From: JASLDZ01 sp965199975 | GTDB taxonomy: Bacteria; Pseudomonadota; Alphaproteobacteria; Caulobacterales; Caulobacteraceae | Assembly (NCBI GenBank): GCA_965199975.1 | Contig: OZ241340.1 | Span: 186,001 to 250,000, forward strand | DNA: 64,000 nucleotides | Reading direction: 5' to 3' | Shown here: positions 28,203 to 36,468 of the stretch, in pieces | How the letters are laid out: every line of letters starts with the position of its first letter | Position numbering within the stretch: the first letter of the stretch is position 1 | Position numbers and translations under genes: made by a program | The notes under the pieces: generated by a model | The model's database searches: none | Told to the model about the DNA's origin: nothing | What the model saw: the letters and a program-made list of their open reading frames with translations, nothing else

Positions 28203-29147
28203 ATGACCCGCCATCGCCTCCCGCCGCTGAACGCCCTGCGCGCCTTCGAGACGGCGGCGCGGCACATGAACTTCAGCCGCGCCGCCGAGGAGCTGAACGT
28301 CACTCCCGGCGCGGTCTCCCAGCAGATCCAGAACCTGGAGGACTACGTAGGCGAAGCGCTGTTCCGCCGCACGCCCCGCGGCCTCCTCCTCACCGACGCC
28401 GGGCAAACGGCGCTGCCGGCGCTGCGCGAGGCCTTCGACCGGCTGGCCGAAGCCGCGGCGCTGCTCACCTCCTCCGTCGACGGGCGGCGCGTGACGCTGT
28501 CGGCCCCGCCCTCCTTCGCCGCCAAGTGGCTGATGCCGCGGCTCGGCCGTTTCGAGGCCGCCCACCCCGAGGTCGACGTGTGGCTGCAGGCGGGCATGGA
28601 CCTGGTCGACTTCGCCGCCGGCGAGGTCGACGTGGCCATCCGCTACGGCTCGGGCCGCTATCCGGGCCTGGAGAGCGTGCGGCTGATGAGCGAAACGGTG
28701 ATCCCCGTCGCCGCCCCCGCCCTCCTCGCCGAAAAGCCCCTGGCCACGCCTGAAGACCTGCACCGCCACGTGCTGCTGCACGACGGCTCGCCCGACGCCG
28801 ATGAGAGCTGCCCCGACTGGTCCATGTGGCTGGCCGCCCGCGCCCTGCGTGATATCGACGGAACGCGCGGCCCCCGCTTCAACCAGTCGAGCCTGGTGAT
28901 CGAGGCGGCCGCGGCCGGTCGCGGCGTGGCTCTGGCCAAGCGCGCCCTGGCCCAGGCCGATCTCGACGCCGGCCGCCTGGTCGCGCCGCTGGCCGACTCC
29001 ACCGCGGTCGACTTCGCCTACTACCTCGTCCACCCCAAGCCGAAAGGGCGCCTGAAACAGGTCAAGGCCTTCGCCGCCTGGATCGGAGAGGAGGCACAAG
29101 CGCACGAGGCGACGCTGCGTACGCAGGACAACGGAGCCGGCATCTGA
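28203..29147 (+). CDS. LysR-family transcriptional regulator, GcvA-like
   Basis: A 314-residue regulator. The N-terminal winged helix reads LNALRAFETAARHMNFSRAAEELNVTPGAVSQQI, then LEDYVGEALFRRTPRGLLLTDAG, the pattern of the GcvA subgroup. The co-inducer domain covers about 90-300. The ATG at 28203 gives the standard N-terminus; codons further upstream would add an unlikely Ala/Arg-rich extension. It is divergent from the sulfite operon, and LysR proteins often control the divergent neighbour, but GcvA-like members usually respond to amino acids or beta-lactam cues rather than sulfur. It ends 9 bp before the convergent pilin-like gene. Confidence 0.9.
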   Translation: MTRHRLPPLNALRAFETAARHMNFSRAAEELNVTPGAVSQQIQNLEDYVGEALFRRTPRGLLLTDAGQTALPALREAFDRLAEAAALLTSSVDGRRVTLSAPPSFAAKWLMPRLGRFEAAHPEVDVWLQAGMDLVDFAAGEVDVAIRYGSGRYPGLESVRLMSETVIPVAAPALLAEKPLATPEDLHRHVLLHDGSPDADESCPDWSMWLAARALRDIDGTRGPRFNQSSLVIEAAAAGRGVALAKRALAQADLDAGRLVAPLADSTAVDFAYYLVHPKPKGRLKQVKAFAAWIGEEAQAHEATLRTQDNGAGI

Positions 29148-29156
29148 ACGCCCGCT

Positions 29157-29879
29157 TCAGAGCGCGTAGTTGCACTGCGCGCCATTGCTCAAGGTGAGTG
29201 AGGCTTTCTTCTTCGTCGCCGTGGGCGCGGGCGGCGGATCGTTGGCGTTCCCGTCCCACGGGAAACCGATGTAGGCCGACTGTCGCGGATAGAGGTAGAC
29301 CACGCTCGTCATCGTTTGCGGACCGACCAACACGAACTGGGCCGGGGCCATGTAGCTGTAAGCGCTCTCGCTCATGATATAGCTGGTATTGGTTCCGTTC
29401 GCCTGGGGCAATATCCCCGGCAGCGGCAAGAGAGGGCTATTCAGATAGATCAGCGAACTGACAGGTACGCCAGTCGGTGTGCTCTTCACCTTGGATTTGG
29501 CGGCCAGAGGCGGTAGCGTCCCCTCCCCACAACTCCAATAAACGTATGCATTACCTTTTCCATCCGAATATACATTCGTCACACGCAGGTCGAGGCCGGC
29601 GCTCGCGTAAGGCGTCATCACGTCGCTCGCAGCTGCGTAGTCGGCCACGATGTCGGTGGTTTGCAGAGCGGAAGACTGGGCCACGAGATCGCCGAACGAG
29701 CCGTTGGCGTGCGCCGCCTTGAAGCGGGCGACAAAGCTCGGCGCGAAGTCGCTCATGCCGAGCAGGAGCAGGATGAGGAAGGGCGCGACCAAGGCGAACT
29801 CAAGCGCCGATACGCCGGCGACGGAGCGCGCGAAGCCGCCCAGACTCCAGCGCTCGCGGCGAGGCCTGCGCTCGGTCAA
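29157..29879 (-). CDS. TadE-like pseudopilin/pilus-assembly protein
   Basis: A 240-residue protein whose N-terminal region has the TadE-type hydrophobic segment (VSALEFALVAPFLILLLLGMSDF) with the conserved Glu used in pseudopilins. The rest is exported and rich in Ser, Tyr and Pro. The start is probably TTG at 29879, which overlaps the stop of the preceding TadE gene by 4 bp (TTGA); a GTG at 29954 is an alternative but would overlap that gene by about 80 bp. It is the last of three tad-type genes. The pilin, ATPase and secretin genes of a complete Tad system are not in the window. Confidence 0.68.
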   Translation of the reverse strand: MTERRPRRERWSLGGFARSVAGVSALEFALVAPFLILLLLGMSDFAPSFVARFKAAHANGSFGDLVAQSSALQTTDIVADYAAASDVMTPYASAGLDLRVTNVYSDGKGNAYVYWSCGEGTLPPLAAKSKVKSTPTGVPVSSLIYLNSPLLPLPGILPQANGTNTSYIMSESAYSYMAPAQFVLVGPQTMTSVVYLYPRQSAYIGFPWDGNANDPPPAPTATKKKASLTLSNGAQCNYAL

Positions 29880-30511
29880 CAGCCCGCCCCCGTATTCCCG
29901 GAGTTCGTGCCAGGCTCGTTGCGGAACACCTCGTGCGAGGTCAGGGCGAACCATCTGCCATTGACGGCCGAAGCTCCAGCCACCGAACGGGTATTGATCA
30001 ATGGATCAAGCAACAGGGGAGTGAAAACCGGCCATAGATAGTACGCTCGCATCTCCACGATGCTGCCGCTCGCACCCGAGTAGAAGCAAAATGCAGATGT
30101 GTGCAGCGTTGATCCCGTGTATGGGCTCGCCGCCATGGTCCCGGAAAAGTCGGGCAGCTCCCGGACGTCGAGATAAAGGTGGCTGGCGCAATCGTCGGCG
30201 GACGTCAGCGGCATGTTCTTGCAGATCAACGATTTGAAATCAGCGAGATCGATCTGGGCGCCCTTGCTCGACGCCTGTGATTTGCCAGCGGCGGCCAGCT
30301 CCCCGACTCGGATCTGGCGCGCGGCGGCGAATGTCGCGTTCTGCAAGCTCGTGTTGGCGATGAAGATCAGGCCGAGCTCCAGGGTCGCGAGCAGGAGGAA
30401 AATGAACGGTACAGCGATGATGGAGAACTCCATCGCGGTAGCGCCGCTTTCAGCCCGAAAGAACAGCCCGCTGAGGGACGATCCGAACACGCGCCGGCGT
30501 GACGAGATCAT
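29876..30511 (-). CDS. TadE-family pilus-assembly pseudopilin
   Basis: A 211-residue protein with a cytoplasmic Arg-rich N-terminus and the TadE helix (SGATAMEFSIIAVPFIFLLLATLELGLIF, about 22-50) carrying Glu28. The C-terminal periplasmic part has several Cys, possibly forming disulfides (ICKNM, DDCASH, AFCFYSG, GAGC). TadE and TadF are minor pseudopilins of Flp/Tad pili. The ATG at 30511 overlaps the stop of the vWA gene by 4 bp (ATGA). Base composition is less GC-rich than neighbouring housekeeping genes. Confidence 0.82.
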   Translation of the reverse strand: MISSRRRVFGSSLSGLFFRAESGATAMEFSIIAVPFIFLLLATLELGLIFIANTSLQNATFAAARQIRVGELAAAGKSQASSKGAQIDLADFKSLICKNMPLTSADDCASHLYLDVRELPDFSGTMAASPYTGSTLHTSAFCFYSGASGSIVEMRAYYLWPVFTPLLLDPLINTRSVAGASAVNGRWFALTSHEVFRNEPGTNSGNTGAGC

Positions 30512-31845
30512 TGGGTCAGTCTCGCATTCTGCAGCGTACTGGCGAAGAGCGATCGCATCGCAGTGTTGATACCCGGACCGTCCTGGGCTTCAAAGGCAAA
30601 CTTGCTACTGTCTGATGAACAGGTCTTTAGATTGTTCGCAATTTGGCCAACGAAGGGAGCCACCAAGCTGTTATAGTTGCCTTCCAAACCGTTCGCGGAT
30701 TTATTTTGATTATAGATAGGATTGTAGGTGGTGTAGATTGTACCAACCGTGGCTTTGAGCTTAAGCGCCTTACAGTCGTTTGGATCAAAAGCTTTCGTTG
30801 GGTGGCAGTTCACGCTGCCGCACGTGGGTGGGTCTGATGCGTCTGACAATCCGTCAGTGATCAAAAAGACGTAGTTTTGCGGAGTGATGGCGCTCGCTCC
30901 ACTGCCATTCAATGGCATCAATGTGTTAAAGGCGACCATTTCTCTCGAATAATCTGTGTCTCCCGCCCCTGCTGATATATTACCTCCCAGGTCGATCAAA
31001 TTCGCCTGTGTATTGAGGGTTGTATAGTCGGTTGACGGCGCTGCTATGACATTCACAAAGACCCCCGGCTTGTTCGGATCTCGGCTGATCGTATACATAC
31101 CGATACGGATGTTTTTGTTGGTGCCCGAGGCTGCCTGGGCATCGGAAATGATGCTCTGGATCGCTGAGACGGCCGCGTCAATCCGCAGGTTGATCCTTGG
31201 GCTGGCGGAATGCGCCAGTTGCTCGTTCGTGATATGTTGGCCGGGGGCCATGACGTGGCATCCAAATACGCATCCAGCTTCGTTTCCCGATCCGTTGCCA
31301 TTAGCGACGACAAGATCGTAAAGCTTCTGCATGTCCGGGAGCGTAGCGCCGATCCCCATCGATTGCGATACATCGACGACGATGTAGTAATCTAAATATG
31401 TCACCGGGTTGGCCGAGGCCTTTATCTGGCTCTTCAATGGCATAGTTGAAATGCCGATCACTCCAGCGAAGAAGGTCGGATAATCATAAGTGTACGATCC
31501 AACCGAGTTCACACCGCCTGTGCCATTGGACGTTACGTTGAGAGTGAACTTGACATTTGAAATTGGAAGATTTGCGACATTGGCCTTGAAAAGGTTGGTC
31601 CCATACGTCTGCAACCACGACGTATTGGAAAAGCCGCCGCCCGCGGTTGCGGCGCTTTGCGAGACCGAGCCCAGCACGGCGTCGTCGGTGGCCTGAGAGA
31701 GGCGCTGGTTGATGTAGGAGGCGTAGCCGTAATCAACGGCGAAGCCGCCCACGAGCAGGAGCAGCGGCGCGATGATGGCCGTCATCAGCGCGACGTTGCC
31801 GCGCTCGCCCAGCTTGGGTAGGCAGGCGAAGAACGCGCGCCGCAT
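30508..31845 (-). CDS. TadG-like protein with von Willebrand factor A domain
   Basis: A 445-residue membrane-anchored protein. The Tad-type N-terminal helix (NVALMTAIIAPLLLLVGGFAVDYGY) is followed by SYINQRLSQATDDAVLGS, then an exported vWA domain with the MIDAS motif DVSQS at about residues 159-163 and a later VFLITDGLSDA. TadG proteins belong to Flp pilus or surface-adhesion systems. The ATG at 31845 follows a GGGGGT sequence; a GTG 8 codons upstream is less likely. Composition is striking: 30661-30720 has 24 G+C of 60 and 30901-30960 has 25 of 60, far below the surrounding DNA. A CtrA-like site lies upstream. Confidence 0.85.
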   Translation of the reverse strand: MRRAFFACLPKLGERGNVALMTAIIAPLLLLVGGFAVDYGYASYINQRLSQATDDAVLGSVSQSAATAGGGFSNTSWLQTYGTNLFKANVANLPISNVKFTLNVTSNGTGGVNSVGSYTYDYPTFFAGVIGISTMPLKSQIKASANPVTYLDYYIVVDVSQSMGIGATLPDMQKLYDLVVANGNGSGNEAGCVFGCHVMAPGQHITNEQLAHSASPRINLRIDAAVSAIQSIISDAQAASGTNKNIRIGMYTISRDPNKPGVFVNVIAAPSTDYTTLNTQANLIDLGGNISAGAGDTDYSREMVAFNTLMPLNGSGASAITPQNYVFLITDGLSDASDPPTCGSVNCHPTKAFDPNDCKALKLKATVGTIYTTYNPIYNQNKSANGLEGNYNSLVAPFVGQIANNLKTCSSDSSKFAFEAQDGPGINTAMRSLFASTLQNARLTQ

Positions 31846-31891
31846 GGTGGTCGGACCCCCAGAGTTCACCGGAGGCTGTACACATTTGCGT

Positions 31892-31906
31892 TTAACGCTC
31901 GATTAG
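31892..31906 (-). promoter_or_regulatory. Candidate CtrA binding site upstream of the tad-type genes
   Basis: TTAACGCTCGATTAG fits the CtrA consensus TTAA-N7-TTAA with one mismatch in the second half. It lies about 46-61 bp upstream of the vWA gene start (31845). CtrA controls pilus genes in Caulobacter, which supports the assignment; binding itself is inferred. TTAA sequences are rare in DNA this GC-rich. Confidence 0.42.
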
Positions 31907-31921
31907 CGGGGGCGCATCGCG

Positions 31922-32296
31922 CTAGCGGCCTGTTCCGCGCAGGCCGTCGAGCAGCAGTTGGTGGCGGTAGGCGGCCACGTCGGCCAGGGCGAGGTCGGCC
32001 TGCGTGCGCACCGCTTCGGTCAACCGCACGCGCTCGACGGGCGCGGCGCCGGCGCCGGCCGTCTCGGCCTCCCCGCACGCCTGCGCCAAGCGGAAGGCGC
32101 CCACGCCCAGCGCCGAGCCCTTCAGCGTGTGGGCCGCGTCGCGCCAGGCGTCGCCGTTGGGATCGAGCAGCCGGCTCCAGCCCGCCACCTGCTCGGCGAA
32201 GAGGTCCAGCACCTCCTCCACCAGCACCATGTCATGGCCGGCGTAGGTCTCGAGGTGGGCGAAGTCGACAGCCCCTGTCAGGTCGCGCCGCGCCAT
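31922..32296 (-). CDS. Histidine phosphotransfer (Hpt) protein, ShpA-like
   Basis: A 124-residue single-domain Hpt protein. The phosphoacceptor is His56 in WRDAAHTLKGSALGVGA, followed by the helix RLAQACGEAE typical of the four-helix bundle. It would relay a phosphoryl group between a hybrid kinase and a response regulator in the cytoplasm. No kinase or receiver gene is adjacent. The start has a strong AGGAGGGA ribosome-binding site. Its size and the opening MARRDLTGAVDFAHLETYA resemble ShpA-type proteins of Caulobacterales, the Hpt of the ShkA-ShpA-TacA relay; I hold this assignment as tentative. Confidence 0.85.
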   Translation of the reverse strand: MARRDLTGAVDFAHLETYAGHDMVLVEEVLDLFAEQVAGWSRLLDPNGDAWRDAAHTLKGSALGVGAFRLAQACGEAETAGAGAAPVERVRLTEAVRTQADLALADVAAYRHQLLLDGLRGTGR

Positions 32297-32380
32297 GCCG
32301 TCCCTCCTGCGTCGCGCCGGCGCCGCTGAGCCATGCTATAGTCGCAGGCGAGGCTGAGCGCAGCCGCAAGGGAGCGGACC

Positions 32381-32821
32381 ATGGGACTTTTCGATCAGGT
32401 CGCAGGCATGGCGGGCGGGCTGATGGGCGGCGGCGCCCAGGGCGAGGGGGCGCAAGGCGGGGAGGCCGCGGGCGGTCTCGGCGCCATCGTGCAGATGCTG
32501 CAGAACCAGGGCGGCGTGGGCGCGGTGCTGGGCAAGTTCCAGCAGAGCGGCCTGGGCGGCCTGGCCTCCTCCTGGCAGGGCGACGGCGCCAACGCTCCGG
32601 TCAGCCCTGACGAGGTGCAGAGCGTGCTGGGCTCGGGCCCCATCGCCGAGGTGGCGCAGAAGCTCGGGATCGACCCGCAGGAGGCGGCGAGTCACATCTC
32701 GCAGTACCTGCCGCAGATCATGGACCACCTCACCCCGGGCGGGCAGCCGGCCGAGGGCGGCGCGCTCGGCGGGTTGCTGGGCGGCCTTATGAGCCGCTTC
32801 GGCGGCGGCCGCCCCGCCTGA
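32381..32821 (+). CDS. YidB-family (DUF937) protein
   Basis: A 146-residue Gly/Gln-rich protein with the DUF937/YidB pattern: MGLFDQVAGMAGGLMG at the N-terminus, then GGLGAIVQMLQNQGGVGAVLGKFQQSGLGGLASSW and the block VSPDEVQSVLGSGPIAEVAQKLGIDPQEAASHISQYLPQ, with a glycine-rich end. The family is widespread in proteobacteria and its function is unknown; it is predicted cytoplasmic. The ATG has an AAGGGAG ribosome-binding site about 7 nt upstream. It lies just ahead of tRNA-Lys. Confidence 0.85.
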   Translation: MGLFDQVAGMAGGLMGGGAQGEGAQGGEAAGGLGAIVQMLQNQGGVGAVLGKFQQSGLGGLASSWQGDGANAPVSPDEVQSVLGSGPIAEVAQKLGIDPQEAASHISQYLPQIMDHLTPGGQPAEGGALGGLLGGLMSRFGGGRPA

Positions 32822-32841
32822 CGCGACCGCTATGGCGGGGC

Positions 32842-32869
32842 TTGCCTCGCCCGTCTCCCCCTGTATATG
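32842..32869 (+). promoter_or_regulatory. Candidate promoter of tRNA-Lys
   Basis: A -35-like TTGCCT (32842-32847) and a -10-like TATATG (32864-32869) are separated by 16 bp. Transcription would begin near 32876, leaving a leader of about 25 nt before the tRNA. The boxes are approximate matches, so the call rests mainly on position. Confidence 0.4.
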
Positions 32870-32900
32870 CACCCGCTTCGCCGCGGTCGACGTCGCGTGC

Positions 32901-32976
<76 letters not shown>

Positions 32977-33021
32977 TCTCCGCGACATCTGGCGGCGGTC
33001 ACCTTTTTGCGGCCTTCCATC

Positions 33022-33058
33022 GCCGACGCTTGGCGCGCCGGGGCCGCGAAGCGTCGGC
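33022..33058 (+). terminator. Hairpin downstream of tRNA-Lys
   Basis: A perfect 10-bp inverted repeat (GCCGACGCTT at 33022-33031, AAGCGTCGGC at 33049-33058) with a 17-nt loop lies 46 bp after the tRNA. There is no T-run after it on the plus strand, so termination is uncertain; it may instead serve in 3' processing. Confidence 0.35.
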
Positions 33059-33115
33059 CGCTTCGCGCCGGCAGGTGCGCCGGCGCGGTGACGCGAACTG
33101 TCGGAAGTGCTCGGA

Positions 33116-35128
33116 ATGACTAGCGACCGACACGACCGACGCTCTTCCGCGCGCGCCTTCAACGGCGCCTGCGGAGCGGTCGCGCTTTGGCTTCTCGCCA
33201 TATGGGTCGTCACGGCGTCGGCGACGCGGGCGGAGGTGAGCGTGACCTCGCCGAACGGCGCGGCGTCCGCTGCCGTGAGCGTAGGCGTCGATGGCATGGT
33301 CACATGGTCGGCGAGTTGGCGTGGCCATGTCGTGCTGAACCCCGCCCCCATCGACTTGCGCTTTGTGGGAGAGCGTGCGCCGCGGCTGCAGGTGGACGGG
33401 GTCGCCCGGGCGGCGCACGACGAGGAGGTCAGCGGGCTGATCGGCAAGGCCAGCCGTGCGCGGGACCACTACGCCGAGGCTGTGATCCAGCTTTCAGGCG
33501 CGCCGCGCCCGCTGCAACTGGTCGTGCGCGCCTACGATGACGGCGTCGCCTACAGGTGGAGGTTCTCCACCACGGGTCCCTTCGCGATCGCCGACGAGGA
33601 TGCAGGCTTTGGCGCGCCCGACGATGCGCAGACCTGGGCGACGATGGCGGACAAGGACGGCTTCCGCTCGTCGTATGAGACCTACTACCTCGCGGGCGCC
33701 CCTCGCGATGTGGCGCAGTCCGGCCGCCTCGTGACCCTGCCGCTGCTGTTCCGTCACCGCGGCGCCTACGTCGCGATCACCGAGGCCGCCCTGCACGACT
33801 GGGCCGGGCTCTACCTCGTGCGCCACGACGGTACGCCAGGCTTCGGCTCGCGCCTGTCGCCGCGGCTGGACCGCACAGGCGTGGCGGTGGTCGGCGACGC
33901 GGGCGAGCACCAGTCGCCCTGGCGCGTGGCGATGCTGGGCGACGCCCCGGGGCGGCTGATCGAGTCCAACCTCGTCGCCCTGCTGAACCCGCCGGCGGAC
34001 GCACGGGACTGGTCGTGGGTGAAGCTCGGCAAGACCACCTTCCCCTGGTGGAACGACTACTGGTGGCCGGGGGCGAACTTCACCCCCGGGCTGAACACCG
34101 CGACGATGGAGGCCTATGTCGACTTCGACGCCGCCCACGCCATCGCCTACCACACGCTCGACGGCTACAAGGGCGAGGCTTGGTACGGCGGGCCCATCGG
34201 CCCGGACGGCACGCCCCAGGACCTGACGCACGCGGGTCCCGGGATCGATATGCCCGCCCTCCTGGCGCATGCCCGCGCCCGCGGCGTGAAGATTCGCGTC
34301 TGGTGCCACTGGGCGCCGCTGCAGGCGCAGCTGGATCAGGCGCTGACGACCTGGGAGCGCTGGGGCGTGTCCGGGCTCATGGTCGACTTCATGAACCGCG
34401 ACGACCAGCAGATGGTCGCCTTCTACGACGAGGTCGCGCGCAAGGCGGCCGACCATCACCTCACCGTGGTCTACCACGGCGCCTACAAGCCCACGGGCGA
34501 GAGCCGCACGTGGCCCAACGTGCTCAGCCGCGAGGCGGTGCGCGGGACGGAGTACGACAAGTTCCCCGACAATCCAGGGAGCACCGCCGGGCACGAGGCC
34601 ACGACACCCTTCGTGCGCATGCTGGCGGGCCCCATGGACATCCACGAGGGCGGCTTCGACTACGTCGCGCCGGGTCGGCTCGTGAATAGGCAGACGGCGC
34701 CGCAGGTGATCGGCACGCGCGCCCGTTCGCTCGCCACCTACATCGTCGAGGAGAACGGCGCGCCGATGATGGCCGACAGCCCCGTCCGCTACGCCGACGC
34801 CACCGGCTTCGACTTCGCCGCGCGCATACCCGCCACCTGGGACGAGACCCGGGTGCTCGCCGGCGAAGTGGGACGCTACGTCGTGGTGGCGCGGCGCAAG
34901 GGCGCGGAATGGTGGGTGGGCGCGATCACCGACGCGCATGCGCGCACCCTCACCGTCCCCTTGAGCATGCTGGCGGCGGGAAGATGGAAGCTCGACGACT
35001 ACCGCGACAGGGGCGAGACTCGGCGCGCGCGGCATGAAGCGCGCATTGTCGCTGCGGGCGACAGCGTCTCCTTCAGGTTGGGGAGCGCCGGCGGCTTCGC
35101 AGCGCATCTGTCCCCCGCTGGCGGCTAG
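33116..35128 (+). CDS. Exported glycoside hydrolase family 97 enzyme
   Basis: A 670-residue secreted or periplasmic glycosidase. A signal segment (about 20-42, WLLAIWVVTASATRAE) is followed by the GH97 N-terminal beta domain (VSVTSPNGAASAAVSVG). The barrel carries KTTFPWWNDYWWPG, VRVWCHWAPLQAQL-like IRVWCHWAPLQ, GLMVDFMNRDDQQ and LSREAVRGTEYDKFP, then a C-terminal beta domain. Asp424 in VDFMNRDD matches the nucleophile position of retaining GH97 members, so alpha-galactosidase-like activity is as likely as alpha-glucosidase. The ATG at 33116 has GGAAG upstream and is preferred over the GTG at 33107. Its position near the glycogen operon may be incidental. Confidence 0.9.
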   Translation: MTSDRHDRRSSARAFNGACGAVALWLLAIWVVTASATRAEVSVTSPNGAASAAVSVGVDGMVTWSASWRGHVVLNPAPIDLRFVGERAPRLQVDGVARAAHDEEVSGLIGKASRARDHYAEAVIQLSGAPRPLQLVVRAYDDGVAYRWRFSTTGPFAIADEDAGFGAPDDAQTWATMADKDGFRSSYETYYLAGAPRDVAQSGRLVTLPLLFRHRGAYVAITEAALHDWAGLYLVRHDGTPGFGSRLSPRLDRTGVAVVGDAGEHQSPWRVAMLGDAPGRLIESNLVALLNPPADARDWSWVKLGKTTFPWWNDYWWPGANFTPGLNTATMEAYVDFDAAHAIAYHTLDGYKGEAWYGGPIGPDGTPQDLTHAGPGIDMPALLAHARARGVKIRVWCHWAPLQAQLDQALTTWERWGVSGLMVDFMNRDDQQMVAFYDEVARKAADHHLTVVYHGAYKPTGESRTWPNVLSREAVRGTEYDKFPDNPGSTAGHEATTPFVRMLAGPMDIHEGGFDYVAPGRLVNRQTAPQVIGTRARSLATYIVEENGAPMMADSPVRYADATGFDFAARIPATWDETRVLAGEVGRYVVVARRKGAEWWVGAITDAHARTLTVPLSMLAAGRWKLDDYRDRGETRRARHEARIVAAGDSVSFRLGSAGGFAAHLSPAGG

Positions 35129-35279
35129 GGCGCGTCGTCGGGAGAGCTTCACGTCGACCCGGCGTTCTTCGACCCGCCGCTGACACGATCGCACCGCCCG
35201 GCGGCCTTGTGGCCTCTTGCGCCGCGTGTCCCGCGAGATCGCCTTGATACCGCTCATGAATTGGCGCAGCTTCACGTGC

Positions 35280-35939
35280 ATGCGCCGGCCCTTCGCCATC
35301 GCCCTTGTCATCGCTGTGCTGGCGGCCCATCCGGCCTCCGCCGCTGCGCCGATCCGGCTCGTCGAGAGTTTCACCACACCGGACTTCGATAGCCGCCAAG
35401 TGCTGAAGGTGACGGCTGTTTCGCCCGAGCAGCGCAAAGACCCCAACTTCAACGTGATGGCGAGCTTTCTGGGGGATGCGCTCGGAAAGGCGGGGCTGAA
35501 CATGCAGCAGGACGCCCCTCGGCCCGACGCCTACATCCTGCTTGACTACAAGGCCTACGCCATACCGTTCTTTCGGCGCTTCGAGTCGCCCGTCAGTGAC
35601 CCATCCTATCGCGCTTTGGTGGTGACCGCCGTCGACGCGGCCGCTTGGAACGACGGCCATCGCTTGAATATCCTCTGGCAGGTCGTGGTGGATCAGACGG
35701 GCATCTCCAACGATGCCGGTAAGACGATCCCACCCTTGCTGGATGCTGCTGCACGCTATTATGGCCGGAACCTAACGCCGAAAGGGTTGAACGCGGCGGC
35801 GAGCTGCGCCAGCTCGAACGCGACGACGACCGGCAGCCACATCTCCGGGGTCTGCGACGCCGCTCTCACCCCGCTCGCGGCGGGTCTGGGTTTCGCCGCC
35901 TACGGCGGCGGCGGCGGCCTGACAGGCGCAGCGCGCTAG
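35280..35939 (+). CDS. Hypothetical exported protein
   Basis: A protein of about 219 residues that I do not recognise. It has a clear signal peptide (MRRPFAIALVIAVLAAHPASAAA). The mature part reads FTTPDFDSRQVLKVTAVSP, NFNVMASFLGDALGKAGL, DAYILLDYKAYAIPFFRR and LVVTAVDAAAWNDG, a pattern faintly like small envelope proteins that resist aggregation (DUF4136-type), but not enough to assign. The start is uncertain: ATG at 35280 begins the signal peptide, while ATG at 35256 and TTG at 35217 are in frame upstream. The C-terminus is Gly-rich with two Cys (ASCASSN, GVCDAA). It follows the GH97 gene by 151 bp. Confidence 0.6.
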   Translation: MRRPFAIALVIAVLAAHPASAAAPIRLVESFTTPDFDSRQVLKVTAVSPEQRKDPNFNVMASFLGDALGKAGLNMQQDAPRPDAYILLDYKAYAIPFFRRFESPVSDPSYRALVVTAVDAAAWNDGHRLNILWQVVVDQTGISNDAGKTIPPLLDAAARYYGRNLTPKGLNAAASCASSNATTTGSHISGVCDAALTPLAAGLGFAAYGGGGGLTGAAR

Positions 35940-36079
35940 CCGCCGGCCCGGGCGAGCGGCGGTCTTGATCTGAGAGGCGCGCGCCGGGATCGTCTTCGAA
36001 GCCGCCGCCATCTACCCGCGGCGCGCGGATGGCGAAGGCTTGGTCGAGCGCTCACCCGAAGAGCGAAGGGAGACGATGC

Positions 36080-36460
36080 ATGCGCAAGACGATGACGTCG
36101 CTGGTTCTGGCGGCGGCGGTGTGCGGGCCGGCGCACGCCGCCGCACCGGGCCGCCAGTGTTTCCGGTCACAGGATTATCAGGGGTTCAGGCCGATAGACG
36201 AGCACGCCTTCATCGTGCGCGCCAACGTCAACGCATATTTCCGCATCGACGTGCAGGGCTCGTGCCCTGAGCTCACCTCCCCGCAGGCGGCGCTGGTCAC
36301 GACCGTGCGCGGGACGAGCATGATCTGCGACCCGCTCGATTGGGACCTGAAGGTGGGCCAGTTCGGCCCCGGCGGGTTCTTCACCGGGTGCATCGTCAAG
36401 AGCCAACGCAAGCTGACGCCCGCCGAGGTCGCCTCACTTCCCCCCAAACAGAAACCCTGA
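36080..36460 (+). CDS. DUF6491-like small exported protein
   Basis: A 126-residue protein with a signal peptide (MRKTMTSLVLAAAVCGPAHAAA). The mature region contains CFRSQDYQGFRPIDEHAFIVR, VNAYFRIDVQGSCPEL, SMICDPLDWDLKVG and GCIVKSQRKLTPAEVASLP. The Cys at start, middle and end plus the closing LTPAEVASLPP are typical of DUF6491 proteins, a family of unknown function in alpha- and gammaproteobacteria. The ATG at 36080 follows AAGGGAG at suitable distance; an upstream in-frame ATG would bury the signal peptide. It ends 8 bp before the convergent zur gene. Confidence 0.75.
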   Translation: MRKTMTSLVLAAAVCGPAHAAAPGRQCFRSQDYQGFRPIDEHAFIVRANVNAYFRIDVQGSCPELTSPQAALVTTVRGTSMICDPLDWDLKVGQFGPGGFFTGCIVKSQRKLTPAEVASLPPKQKP

Positions 36461-36468
36461 CGGGCGGC

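Noticed and set aside
33494..35503. Long minus-strand open frame across the GH97 gene
   Set aside because: Antisense to a complete glycosidase and lacking any recognisable domain.
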